DNA from: Hofstenia miamia
Lineage: Eukaryota > Xenacoelomorpha > Acoela
DNA: 64,000 bases
Assembly (NCBI GenBank): GCA_004352715.1
Contig: SCFE01000020.1
Location: 367,510 to 431,509, forward strand
Reading direction: 5' to 3'
Shown piece after piece: positions 10,931-21,319 of this stretch. The notes below the pieces were generated by a model. The model saw only the letters and a list, made by a program, of their open reading frames with translations. It was not told the DNA's origin and ran no database searches. The stretch's first letter is position 1; the number at the start of each line of letters is the position of its first letter. Made by a program: the position numbers and the translations under genes.

Positions 10931-10939
10931 AGAAAACAA

Positions 10940-11330
10940 GTAAAAAGAATTCCAAAGAAATATCTTTATCAATTGTTACAACTAAATTAAAGGAGCTAGC
11001 TGGAAATGATGAACATCTAAAGCATGAGTATTCTAAGAACATTACAGATCTATTAAATAACAAAATAATCCTACCATCCAAAAGTCCATACAATTTGCTG
11101 ACAGTCTTTATTAAACAGAATGATAAATATTGCCTCTGTATAGATTTCTGCTGCAAAACTAATGATATCATCAAAATGGATGCACACTTGACTTTGTAAA
11201 GCCAACTGGTAGGTACCAATGTTCACAATTGACATTGAAAAGACGGCATTCATCATGCCTTATGGATTATTTGAGTGGCTCTACATAGCCTTTGATCTGT
11301 GTAATGCTCATGCCATCTTCTAATTATCAA
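10940..11330 (+). pseudogene. RT fragment of a third gypsy copy (element C)
   Basis: Plus-strand reading gives DLLNNKIILPSKSPY, then FIKQNDKYCLCIDF, then, after an internal deletion, DIEKTAFIMPYGLFEWLY and DLCNAHAIF. These line up with ELIDNKIIRPSESPY, MKQGEKYRLCIDF, DIEKTAFITPYGLFEWMY and GLCNAPATF of element A. The segment containing the first catalytic Asp and the YIDD box are missing, and stops interrupt it. Orientation is opposite to A and B. Confidence 0.8.
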
Positions 11331-11469
11331 CAAACTTTGATTTAAGTATATTCCTTGTAACAGCATATTTATCCTTTATTATAATTTGTAAAACAATTCT
11401 AAGTGCAGTTACAAAATGCTGGTTGTCAGCAAATTGTTTGACAAAAAGAATAAGATGAAATCACTACAG

Positions 11470-11860
11470 CTAATTTAGTAATGACATTGTGTAAAATTAG
11501 CAGACAAAAGAAACATAAACAATTTTGAAATCAAAAGACAGGTAAATGCTAATTGTTTATCTATTTGTACAAATTGATTATAAATAGCTTGTAATGGATA
11601 TATTGTGCGATAAATTTAGTTTCATCAGATTTTGTATTATCAGGTTTGTTTATTTATGAAAACAGAAAGCTAAACGTCAGAGCACATGGGTAGTATTCAG
11701 GTTCCCCAAACTAAAGGAATTCTGGTAATGCTGTACTCAGCCTTACTAACATCTATTTATGTGTGGAGTTGGTAGCCTGACTATGAAAGTGTGTTCCTAA
11801 GTTAAGTGTATGAATAGGGATTTTTCACTGTTTAGCTTTCCAACTAATTCAATCGATTAA
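11470..11860 (+). repeat. Degenerate LTR of gypsy element C
   Basis: On the plus strand the block ...TCAGGTTTGTTTATTTATG, AGAAAGCTAAACG and TTCAGGTTCCCC repeats, in order, blocks of the sense strand of the element A LTR (AGGTTATTTTATATATTC, GGAAAGCTAAACG, GGTGGTTCCC). It lies 3' of the RT fragment, as a 3' LTR should. Confidence 0.5.
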
Positions 11861-12115
11861 ATAACAAAATGTTTTCAAATAGCTGGACAGTTGCCCCTAG
11901 GTTAACCTACAGTTTTAGATCCAAATTCTTACGGTGTTATAATAAGATTTATTATACATATGAGGTGCCTACAAGCCTCATTTTCTATTACATGTGAATT
12001 GCAATTGTTAGATTATTTATTCTCATGACCTAATTGACGGACAAATTCAAGTTACTTTCATGCTGACCACATTGATTGTTCACATGTGCGCTGTAAGAGT
12101 ATTATACATGTGCAC

Positions 12116-12140
12116 CTATATATATATATATATATATATA
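12116..12140. repeat. (TA)n microsatellite
   Basis: About 12 TA units directly abutting the GGGTGTCACAG end of the following transposon remnant. Confidence 0.9.
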
Positions 12141-12880
12141 GGGTGTCACAGAATAAACGTCGAAAACTAAATACACACAACTATTTTACTAATGCAAATA
12201 AAAACAAAATGAATTTGAAAAGTAACATTTAGTGACATGGTAATTATAACATGTGTTCAAAATGTCTTCCATTCTGATAAGAAAGAAGTCCAAGTTGATC
12301 AACTAAATTTTTGTTTGCTGATGCTGCATTTTCTAAAGAAATTTGATCTGCTGCATTTATTCTTGATTTTTTGAATTAGATTAGCTTTGGAAATTGGCAA
12401 TCCATTTTGATATACTAGTGTTTTTATTTGAACCAATTCCAGGAATCTACTGGACAGATCTGGTGAAAGTGGGGGCCACTGATATTTATAAAATCTGCTT
12501 ATTACATTAGCATCTTCACTTGTTTCAGATAAAAAATTGTGAAAATCTTTATGAATGTGTGGCGGTGCACCATCTTGTTAGAACACTGATTGAGGACACA
12601 AATGATGACTTTTTAAAAACAGAACAAGATGATTTTGTAAAATCTCTAGATATTTCATCCCATCAATTGTACCATTATCTTCTGTGAAAAAGTGACCCAT
12701 ACACAGACTTTCTCAGAATCTAAGGGCTTTGATATAAACTGGTGGGGATTTTGTTCTTGCCAAATAAAGCATTTACAAGTGAAAACTGTACCATCAACAT
12801 GAAAATAGGCTTCATCACTTCATAACACAAATTCCAGTCTTTTGATAAAATTTTCTTGAAAATCATTCACAAAATCAATT
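12140..12880 (-). pseudogene. Tc1/mariner-superfamily transposase remnant
   Basis: Minus-strand translation with frame changes recovers SDEAYFHVDGTVFTCKCFIW near 12720-12850 (the region of the first catalytic Asp), the DGAPPHIHKDFHNF block near 12540-12580 (second Asp motif; DGA.PH), YQWPPLSPDLS near 12460, and a C-terminal FLSEWKTF block near 12270. This order and these motifs are those of a Tc1/mariner DDE transposase common in invertebrates. Several stops are present. The left end GGGTGTCACAGAATAAACG is a plausible inverted-repeat end, but I did not find its partner. Confidence 0.65.
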
Positions 12881-14240
12881 AAAATTGATAATCCCGATCC
12901 ATGTTATTGACTACAATAAAAATTATTTATGGTTATTCATACATAGTTTAAATACCATTTATATACAGACAATTTTGATTGATGAATATTTATTAAACAG
13001 TTCATTGGTGTGCATTTATGAGCGAATGATATCCGACTTTTATTGCATGACACATAGTATATATATATATATATATATGTGAATGCATCCAGGTTGTGAG
13101 GAACCCTCATTTATTGCTATTAACATTAATAACAAGAGCAATCAATGCATTAGATTAATTACAGTACAAATTTGTAGGAATTCACTTAACACCATGCACT
13201 GAGAATCTTCCTTTGCTGTGAGAGTTTTTGTGAGTCATAACCATGTCCGTAGCAACTGGTAATCATTACCAACTTCACTCCCTTCTTTGTTGCATAGCTC
13301 AGCTTCGGATTTCAGCCCTGTGGATTACTGTTGATCAAAATAGAGTTTCAATAGTATGTTGATATTAAAGATAGTTGTGTCAATAGATATTGCCATATCT
13401 GAATTTGTAACATCAATGAGGATCACAGATACTGTGGGATCTTACTTGTGATTAATGGAATTATATAGTTTGGACATTGCCTCACGTAACATAGCCATTT
13501 TACCACATAGTACAGATGCTACACCAGCAACCAAATGTCAATAATGGCAAACAATGGAACCAATAATGGCCATCAATGGCCCATGAGTCCTTGTTGCTTG
13601 GGATGCTGCTATTTTATATATATATTTCTTTTTCTTTTATTGTATTCCTTTGTTACTGCCCATTGTGCCACACTGGGCCCAATGATAAATCTAACAATGA
13701 GCCAATAATGATCAAATTTTAAACTTTTTTACAAAATTATTTATATGATAAAAATACAATGCTTCAAATTTTTTTGATTAACAATCCACAAAATATAAAT
13801 CAAACATATAAACTAAATGCAATCATTACCATGATATTTTGTGCACATGTTATAATTTGATTGGCTTGCCTATTTGTAAAGAAAATCTTAGAATATATTT
13901 TTGCTAGAACTTCTATCAAGTAACTTACATATATCAGCTGAAGTAGTTTAGATCTTGTTTTTTAAATAATGACACTGCAATCTTTCATCTGCTGCCTCTC
14001 AAAATAGGTAACAGTTTTCACATAAATGTTGATCTACTATCCCTGGCTACAGATTTAGACTTCAATGTTTTCTTTTCACCATATTCTTCTTTCTAGTCCA
14101 ATACTTTGAACTCAGGTTACACTTATTTACATCATTGAAAAAATGCTTTTGAAAATAAAGGAATCATAATAACTCAGATATTAAGTTGTTGTATTGCACA
14201 AATCCTAAAGTAGATGTACATCAGCAACAACTAAAAGAAA
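12881..14240. other. Intergenic, no gene recognised
   Basis: Contains a (TA)n tract at 13055-13079 and a stretch near 13540-13590 with repeated AATGGCC/AATAATGG words. No coding motif found on either strand. Confidence 0.4.
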
Positions 14241-14247
14241 ACTGTCC

Positions 14248-14249
14248 AC

Positions 14250-14313
<64 letters not shown>

Positions 14314-14316
14314 TTA
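14248..14316. repeat. (AAT)n microsatellite
   Basis: A run of AAT/ATA trinucleotides leading into the sequencing gap. Confidence 0.9.
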
Positions 14317-14318
14317 AT

Positions 14319-15318
14319 NNNNNNNNNNNNNNNNNNNNNNNNNNNNNNNNNNNNNNNNNNNNNNNNNNNNNNNNNNNNNNNNNNNNNNNNNNNNNNNNNN
14401 NNNNNNNNNNNNNNNNNNNNNNNNNNNNNNNNNNNNNNNNNNNNNNNNNNNNNNNNNNNNNNNNNNNNNNNNNNNNNNNNNNNNNNNNNNNNNNNNNNNN
14501 NNNNNNNNNNNNNNNNNNNNNNNNNNNNNNNNNNNNNNNNNNNNNNNNNNNNNNNNNNNNNNNNNNNNNNNNNNNNNNNNNNNNNNNNNNNNNNNNNNNN
14601 NNNNNNNNNNNNNNNNNNNNNNNNNNNNNNNNNNNNNNNNNNNNNNNNNNNNNNNNNNNNNNNNNNNNNNNNNNNNNNNNNNNNNNNNNNNNNNNNNNNN
14701 NNNNNNNNNNNNNNNNNNNNNNNNNNNNNNNNNNNNNNNNNNNNNNNNNNNNNNNNNNNNNNNNNNNNNNNNNNNNNNNNNNNNNNNNNNNNNNNNNNNN
14801 NNNNNNNNNNNNNNNNNNNNNNNNNNNNNNNNNNNNNNNNNNNNNNNNNNNNNNNNNNNNNNNNNNNNNNNNNNNNNNNNNNNNNNNNNNNNNNNNNNNN
14901 NNNNNNNNNNNNNNNNNNNNNNNNNNNNNNNNNNNNNNNNNNNNNNNNNNNNNNNNNNNNNNNNNNNNNNNNNNNNNNNNNNNNNNNNNNNNNNNNNNNN
15001 NNNNNNNNNNNNNNNNNNNNNNNNNNNNNNNNNNNNNNNNNNNNNNNNNNNNNNNNNNNNNNNNNNNNNNNNNNNNNNNNNNNNNNNNNNNNNNNNNNNN
15101 NNNNNNNNNNNNNNNNNNNNNNNNNNNNNNNNNNNNNNNNNNNNNNNNNNNNNNNNNNNNNNNNNNNNNNNNNNNNNNNNNNNNNNNNNNNNNNNNNNNN
15201 NNNNNNNNNNNNNNNNNNNNNNNNNNNNNNNNNNNNNNNNNNNNNNNNNNNNNNNNNNNNNNNNNNNNNNNNNNNNNNNNNNNNNNNNNNNNNNNNNNNN
15301 NNNNNNNNNNNNNNNNNN
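14319..15318. other. 1,000-base run of N (scaffold gap)
   Basis: Exactly 1,000 N, a round size suggesting a default scaffold gap rather than a measured length. It starts inside the (AAT)n tract. Confidence 0.98.
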
Positions 15319-15639
15319 ATATATCACATTAATTATAGTTAAATTTATTTAAAAATTCTTAATAAAGCAAACATATATATGTATTCCACATAACAAAAAC
15401 AAATTGCTATATACAGATAAATTCAGCATTATTTCCATCTACTAAAATACTTAGCAACAACCATATCCTTAACCATTAATCAGGAGAGAAGTTAAGAAAT
15501 CATTTTCAATAAGAGAGACTATTTTCTCTCTCAAGGTTCTACAAAGATCTTAAAGTGTATATATAACTTTTCACTCACCATCTATCTTTGAAATTTTTTC
15601 AATATAAAAGTACGTGTGAACAATTGGAATCTATAACTT

Positions 15640-15790
15640 TTAAAATCTCTTGTTCAGAGAAATGCAATAGTGGGTACTGTTCAAAACAATGAGGTCATCC
15701 ATTCCATTGAGATCGGCATCAATCAACTTATAAATTACTTTCATATTAGCACCTTCACTAAATGTTGCGCAAGGATATTTAAAATCTCAA
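15640..15790 (-). pseudogene. C-terminal scrap of the secreted FG-GAP-tailed family (copy 4)
   Basis: The minus strand reads YPCATFSEG, then a DADLNGMDDLIVLN loop and STHYCISLNKRF followed by TAA. It matches the last about 45 residues of the intact neighbour (YPCTSF, DADMNGMDDVVIVN, RTHYCISLNKRY). Similarity fades above about 15,790 and no upstream part was found before the gap. It is a truncated copy lying less than 1 kb downstream of the intact gene. Confidence 0.7.
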
Positions 15791-15990
15791 AACGACACAA
15801 GATAGAAAATTGTCTTCTCTTTCTTTTTCGAACAATTGTCTCACTTTGCGCAAAGTGTTTTTCTCCTGAAACCAAAATTCTTGAAGCTCTTGTTATTTCC
15901 GTGGGCATTGGATCTCATTATCATTACAATAGGTATGACAGGAATTTAATGTTTTTACAAAAATCGGAATTCTGATTGAAAAAATATTAA

Positions 15991-16609
15991 TATTTTTATA
16001 TACTTCAGGCACGGGAACATTTCTTAGCAAAAAACTTTATCATTACATTAGTGTGAACAAACCCATACATTGTCTAAATTAAATGTTTTTTTAATAAGCT
16101 TGTTTAAAATTGTTAAGAAATATGGACGAAGCGGTTTGATATTTGAAAGTTACACTGGTGGAAATTCGTAAATAATTGTCATGATGCAAATCCTTTAGAA
16201 TTATTGAACTTGCAGTTGGGACTTTCTTGAAGTGACGCATGAAGTACTCAAATAAGAACTCGGTCGGGTTGTATAAAAATATTTGTTAAAGTTTGGTTTC
16301 GGTTAGTTTTAGAAAAATTTCACTGACCCATTACCAGCTCTGCAATGAATAATAGCTTATATAAATTTATCTGAAGTAAATAACATCTTGAAAAGTACTT
16401 AAGTTAGGCAATGCATTCCCTTAAAAATTCCATACACCAAAAAGCTTAGCCTAAAGCACATTCCCAAACATTAACAATGAGAAGTGCAAAAGTACAGATT
16501 TTAAAAATCATTTTCTCTATAAAGTGAATGGTACTTAAAAATTTTAAATTCAACATATTTATCAATTTTTTTAAAATAGACACACGTTAACAATTGAATT
16601 AAATCAATT
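15991..16609. other. Intergenic between family copies
   Basis: AT-rich with no coding or repeat signal recognised. It would include the 3' UTR of the gene at 16610-18418. Confidence 0.4.
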
Positions 16610-18418
16610 TTAATATCTCTTGTTTAGCGAAATACAGTAGTGGGTTCTGTTCACAATAACTACGTCATCCATTCCATTCATATCGGCATCAACCAACTTA
16701 TATTTCGTATTCCTATTAACGGCATCCCTAAAGGATGTGCAAGGATATTGTCCAACATAGCTAAAGAATCGGTAAAATTTGGGGTATTTTGTTAGCTTAG
16801 CAAACGGGAAGTAATTAGAAGGTAGGGCAACTTTGTATCGCAATGTGTCCAATGCATCAAGGTATCCATCGTCATCAAGAAAACCCCATAGTACTTCTGC
16901 ATAGGAACGTGCAAAAAATGGACTAAATCCTACCTTAAATCTCCGAGTGTCAACTTTTGTTATTGATATAGAGAAGAAGAACGACTTGCTCAAACCAATG
17001 CTGTTGCAGTAAAGGACTTGATTATAATGCCAAAATGTTAGTGATTGACATGGTTTCTCGTAATAAACAAAATCAATGTAAATATTGCCAAGTGTTGCGT
17101 CTGCATTCATTGAAATTCTAAGAAGTATTCCATTAAATTTTGATTCTGCAATTTTGCATTCAATAAAATTGTAGTGCTCTATAGGAATGTTCTCACAAGA
17201 ACCGTTGAAAGTTATTCCTGCTAAGAATAAAGTTGATACGTTTGCAAAGCTTTTATCATGCATAGCAAAGACCAAGATTGGGTGATGAATTTCGGTTGTC
17301 AAATTAACCTGATTTTCAGAACGCAAAGCACTTGTATTGCGGTTAAATGTTATTAATTTAAGCTCAGTTGAATCAAGACATGCGATGTATGTGAAAATGG
17401 AATCACGTGCATCTGTGCAATTAGGATTTTCTTGTAGCCTCATAAAATTGAATGTATAATGAGTGAGTTGATTTCTTGAAAAAACACGCTTGTTTTCATA
17501 GCAAAGCATTTCAATATCAAAATCTTGAGTAAACTTTCCCACACTGAGTACAACATTGCAAGAACCTAGAATCTTCACAATTTGAATATTCGATGTATCA
17601 TGAAAAGGATTGTACAAAAACTTAGTTGGTTTGAAATTGATCAGTCTACCTGCACCTTGCTTATAAGTACAGATGAATTTCCGATGAAGAAAGAAAATGA
17701 AAAATGGATTTCTATCAAAATCATTTAATGAAAATTCAGCATAAAGACTTTCATTACTTAGAAGAGAAAATCTTGACACACTGCTATTGTTTGATATTGA
17801 AATCCATTGACTGTGACTATTCATGCGCGAATATTGAATTCTCAAAGTGTTGTTATTAATTCTTACCTGAAGATGCTTTCCAATGTATACATGAAAACTT
17901 GGAACACATGTCCCATAATATGCAAATTGATCATTATGCTCTGCTTCAATTATAGCTTCTACTATTGGCATAGCATTGAAAAGGCGACAAATCTTTATTG
18001 TTTTTTCATCTCCGTTATAAGCATGTGTAAAGTTACACTTGAATAAGAAAAGCTGCATTTTTGTAATTGGTGATACAGCGCTCAACTTCACGAAACCAGT
18101 GGATGGTACTGCAACACCAATTTGTAAAAAAATGCCAATTGCTTGAACGTCGATGATTGCAAGTCCTAATTTCGGAAGGTAGAACTCCGAATTCTTAGAT
18201 TTTTCTATGACATAATAGGATTTTCCGCAACTTACAATGGGTTTATTATTGTGCATTCCTTCCCATTTTCCATGAACACATTCTCTGAGATTAAATAAGC
18301 TATTGGGCTTTCTAGAAATGTAGCTTATTTTGTATATAGAACATAGAATGGGGCTAAGCATTTGAAAGATTGTAGTTGCTACCAATATATGCATCTTGGT
18401 TTGAAAATACCATGCCAA
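16610..18418 (-). CDS. Secreted cysteine-rich protein with C-terminal FG-GAP/VCBS-like Asp loops (copy 1)
   Basis: An uninterrupted single-exon frame of 602 codons ending TAA. The Met at codon 9 (18394) aligns better with the start of the paralogue at 28178, so I prefer it. It begins a hydrophobic signal peptide (MHILVATTIFQMLSPILCS). The rest is soluble and extracellular in character: no second membrane segment, 16 cysteines conserved with the paralogue, and many N-glycosylation sequons (such as NFT, NVS, NGS, NLT, NRT). Near residues 515-521 (FLDDDGYLD) and 577-585 (DADMNGMDD) are Asp-rich loops of the calcium-binding FG-GAP/VCBS type, as in integrin-like beta-propellers and ITFG1. I see only these two and no full propeller, so function is unknown. 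Lack of introns could reflect retroposition or a lineage-specific single-exon family. Confidence 0.85.
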   Translation of the reverse strand: MAWYFQTKMHILVATTIFQMLSPILCSIYKISYISRKPNSLFNLRECVHGKWEGMHNNKPIVSCGKSYYVIEKSKNSEFYLPKLGLAIIDVQAIGIFLQIGVAVPSTGFVKLSAVSPITKMQLFLFKCNFTHAYNGDEKTIKICRLFNAMPIVEAIIEAEHNDQFAYYGTCVPSFHVYIGKHLQVRINNNTLRIQYSRMNSHSQWISISNNSSVSRFSLLSNESLYAEFSLNDFDRNPFFIFFLHRKFICTYKQGAGRLINFKPTKFLYNPFHDTSNIQIVKILGSCNVVLSVGKFTQDFDIEMLCYENKRVFSRNQLTHYTFNFMRLQENPNCTDARDSIFTYIACLDSTELKLITFNRNTSALRSENQVNLTTEIHHPILVFAMHDKSFANVSTLFLAGITFNGSCENIPIEHYNFIECKIAESKFNGILLRISMNADATLGNIYIDFVYYEKPCQSLTFWHYNQVLYCNSIGLSKSFFFSISITKVDTRRFKVGFSPFFARSYAEVLWGFLDDDGYLDALDTLRYKVALPSNYFPFAKLTKYPKFYRFFSYVGQYPCTSFRDAVNRNTKYKLVDADMNGMDDVVIVNRTHYCISLNKRY

Positions 18419-18426
18419 ATATTTAG

Positions 18427-18484
18427 AGCGCTTAGATATTCAATTCTTTTAGACTGTCTAAGACAGTGTTTTGATATTAAATAG
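18427..18484 (-). promoter_or_regulatory. Conserved upstream block of family copy 1
   Basis: The plus-strand core ACAGTGTTTTGATATTAAAT (18463-18482) lies 69 bp upstream of the preferred start. A near-identical core occurs 72 bp upstream of copy 2 (28250-28269) and about 70 bp upstream of copy 3 (39355-39374). It could be promoter or 5' UTR; no expression evidence is available. Confidence 0.45.
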
Positions 18485-18489
18485 TGGAG

Positions 18490-20500
18490 TAAACGCTTTC
18501 GTTTTTCTATTTTCCTGAAAAAATCAATTATTTAATACTGTCAAAGGAGAATAAATTTTAAACAATTTTATATCACAGCCAATAATTGACAGCATTCGGA
18601 GTAACTTTTTAGAGGAATAAAGTGGAGCATAGATATCATAGAATTATACAAAACATTATTTTGGGGTTTGAATTGATAAATTATCAGTTTCCTCGTAGTT
18701 TCACGCAAATACATGTGTACTTCTATTTAATATAAATAAATATGTAGGAAAAAAACAAAAATACAGCATTGAAATATTTAATTGGAAATATCACTCTAGA
18801 TTTCAGTGGCTAAAATTGAGTGTTCTAGGTCACATAATGAATCCTTGGATATGACCTTTATATTTTGAAAAAGTGATTGAGGCTGATGATCATGGCTTAA
18901 AAAATCCAAAAGTTGAATTTCAACTACAGTTGATTGGGTGTACAGCTGCACACTATATGTTGGTGTTACATATTGCATCCGTACTTTATAAACTTGATTT
19001 TGGTAAAATGTCATTTTCAAGTGCTAATTTTTTGAATATGTGTGAGTGCTGCTCAAGTAATATGAAGTGGGTGTATGTGGATTCTTGAAAATTTGGTGAA
19101 TATTAGGCGTACTGCTAACCCTTCACCGCATATGTAGACTTCAAAGGCTAATAAGTTGAAAATGCTCACTGTTAGGTGAAAATAATATTTTTAACAGATG
19201 ATTTTTTTGTCATTTTTGAATAGCTTCAGTTATTTTTTATGTATAAATTCAATTGGTACTTATTTCAATTCAATGTGCTTTAATATTTTTCACAGAAATG
19301 TTATCGTTTCATTTAGATTTTGACATACCTTTCACTTTAAATAATTTAGCATTTTCTTTAGCTTTTTTGTAAGGATCATGGAACAGAGTTTGTAGATTTA
19401 CAATTAATTTTGGAGAATTTTTCAATCGGACGTTAAAGTTCAGTTATGCAGCAATAATAAATGCTATGAATTTTCTATCTTTATGTACATAGATTTAGAT
19501 ATTTCAAATGTCTTCAAGAAGAAAAAAATTATTCCAAGCGTTGAAACCCTGATAGAGAGTTAATTTCTTAAAATAACCAAATTTAAGCCTGTTAGTGCAT
19601 AGGACTATAACGTCTAATAGTCTAAGAAATTTTGAAAGAATTTGAATTCTATTAATATATTACTTGAGTAATTGTATTACTGTGACTTAATTTTTTTGAA
19701 AAATATTACATAATACATTCTCCTTAAGATGAAGGGCAAAGCTGAAAATATGCCTGATTTTTAATTATGTGCATGTAAGTATTGAATTTCTGTTTAAAAT
19801 ATGTAATTTTATGAGGAACTTTTATCGAATATTGCTTTTTCTCAAATGGAATAGGTGTGAGACATGATTTGTAAGAGATGTTAAACTTTATGCTTTGCTT
19901 AATCTGAAAGCACACCGTGATAGAGAAGACCCACAACCTCTGACTTTGGGTTTAGGATTTTTTGCACATGTCAGAAAACACTGAAAGTTTATTGTTGATT
20001 ACATGGGCTTAAAACTTTATAAATACATGAACCCTAGTCATGGAGAACATTTTGTTTTTTTTTCAAAAATTCAAAATTTTCAATAAAAGTGGTTAATCTT
20101 TTGAACAACTTCAGCCACAGAAATACGCTCTAATAGAAATTTTCAACATTGAATTAAAAAATGTTCCCCAATAGACCTACCCATGTCCCAAGATTTTCAA
20201 ATTAGATAAGAGGCTTAGAGAAATTTTTTTCAGTGTAGAATAATGGTTAATGTTATTTCTTAAAAGACTTTAGAGTAATTTTAGATGACACTTCAAAATC
20301 TATCAACAGAATGGTACAAAAAAATGTTCATCACTTAAGCTTGAATAATTTTTGGAATATTTGATCAATTTCTTTTTAGTTTTCAGATTTAGAAAGATTA
20401 GTTAATGTTGTACAAGTTTTTCAAATTTCAACTTTGAGAACAAAAGGCATTTATATTTTAGTCCTATTTTCATCTAAATTCAATCCATACTGCCAGAAAA
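18490..20500. other. Intergenic, nothing recognised
   Basis: AT-rich sequence with only short, motif-free open frames (for example 18796-19088 on both strands, 19724-19936). Confidence 0.4.
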
Positions 20501-21110
20501 TTGATGCATTCAGAAATTCTGCTGTTCGCAGTCCACAAAAGTCTGTGCGTCGGCAAAGTCAGGAGCTCGAAATGAACCGGATGTCTGTGCGGAGAATTTT
20601 GACCACTGATTTCGACCTCTATCCTAAGTTAAGAAAAAGCTTACACCTTCTGACGTGAGAAAACGAGTGATCATGTGCCAATGGTTTTGCGATAAGATTG
20701 ACACGGAGCCCGACCTGACAATGTCTGGTCTTAGATCAGGCTCATTTTCTGCTTTCAGGTCATGTCAACTCTAAGAACAACATCTTCTGAGGAAATAAAA
20801 CACCACCTGAGTTCTGTCTGCAAAGGCCATTACACTCTGTGAAATGTATTGCGGTCATTTGTAAGCATGGCATTATTGGCCCATTCTGATTCAAGGACGA
20901 CAATGAGCGGTCTGTGGCAATCAACACAAAGTGCTTGAGCAACAAAGAGGTGTCCTCAGGGAACTTCAGTGGTTCCAGCAGGATGGTGCCACCCCCACAC
21001 CTCAAAAAAATTATTTGCATGGCTACAGCATCACTTCCCTGACCAACTGATCTGCCCCAGGTGTGACCCGGAGTGGTCTCAATACTAGAGCACATTTTAT
21101 GAGCGCCGTC
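20434..21110 (+). pseudogene. Tc1/mariner-superfamily transposase remnant
   Basis: On the plus strand a helix-turn-helix-like stretch is readable (SPQKSVRRQSQELEMNRMSV then RRILTTDFDLYPK). Further on come FCDKIDTEPD, LLAHSD and the second catalytic block QQDGATPTPQ (intact relatives have DGA.PH). The gene is broken by several stops and frame changes and lacks a clear third acidic motif. Confidence 0.6.
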
Positions 21111-21319
21111 AGTAAAAGCAGTTTTTGTGGTACAGAATTGATCTTTGGAGATATCTGTTACATTAACTTAACCTAATGTGGATAATGTGGATAACTTTTT
21201 AATCCAAATAAAATTTTGGAATATATTTGATATATATTGATGAACGCGGGGTGGGGGTCCCAATAAGGTCCGGGGGTTGGAAAAAAATCGAAAAATTACC
21301 TAGTGGGGGGCATTTATTC

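Noticed and set aside
14314-15327. A long open frame across 14.3-15.3 kb
   Set aside because: It is a run of 1,000 N, so there is no sequence to translate.
16610-18418. Naming the secreted family ITFG1/TIP
   Set aside because: Only two Asp-rich loops are visible; there is no set of FG-GAP repeats and no C-terminal transmembrane helix, so the name would overstate the evidence.
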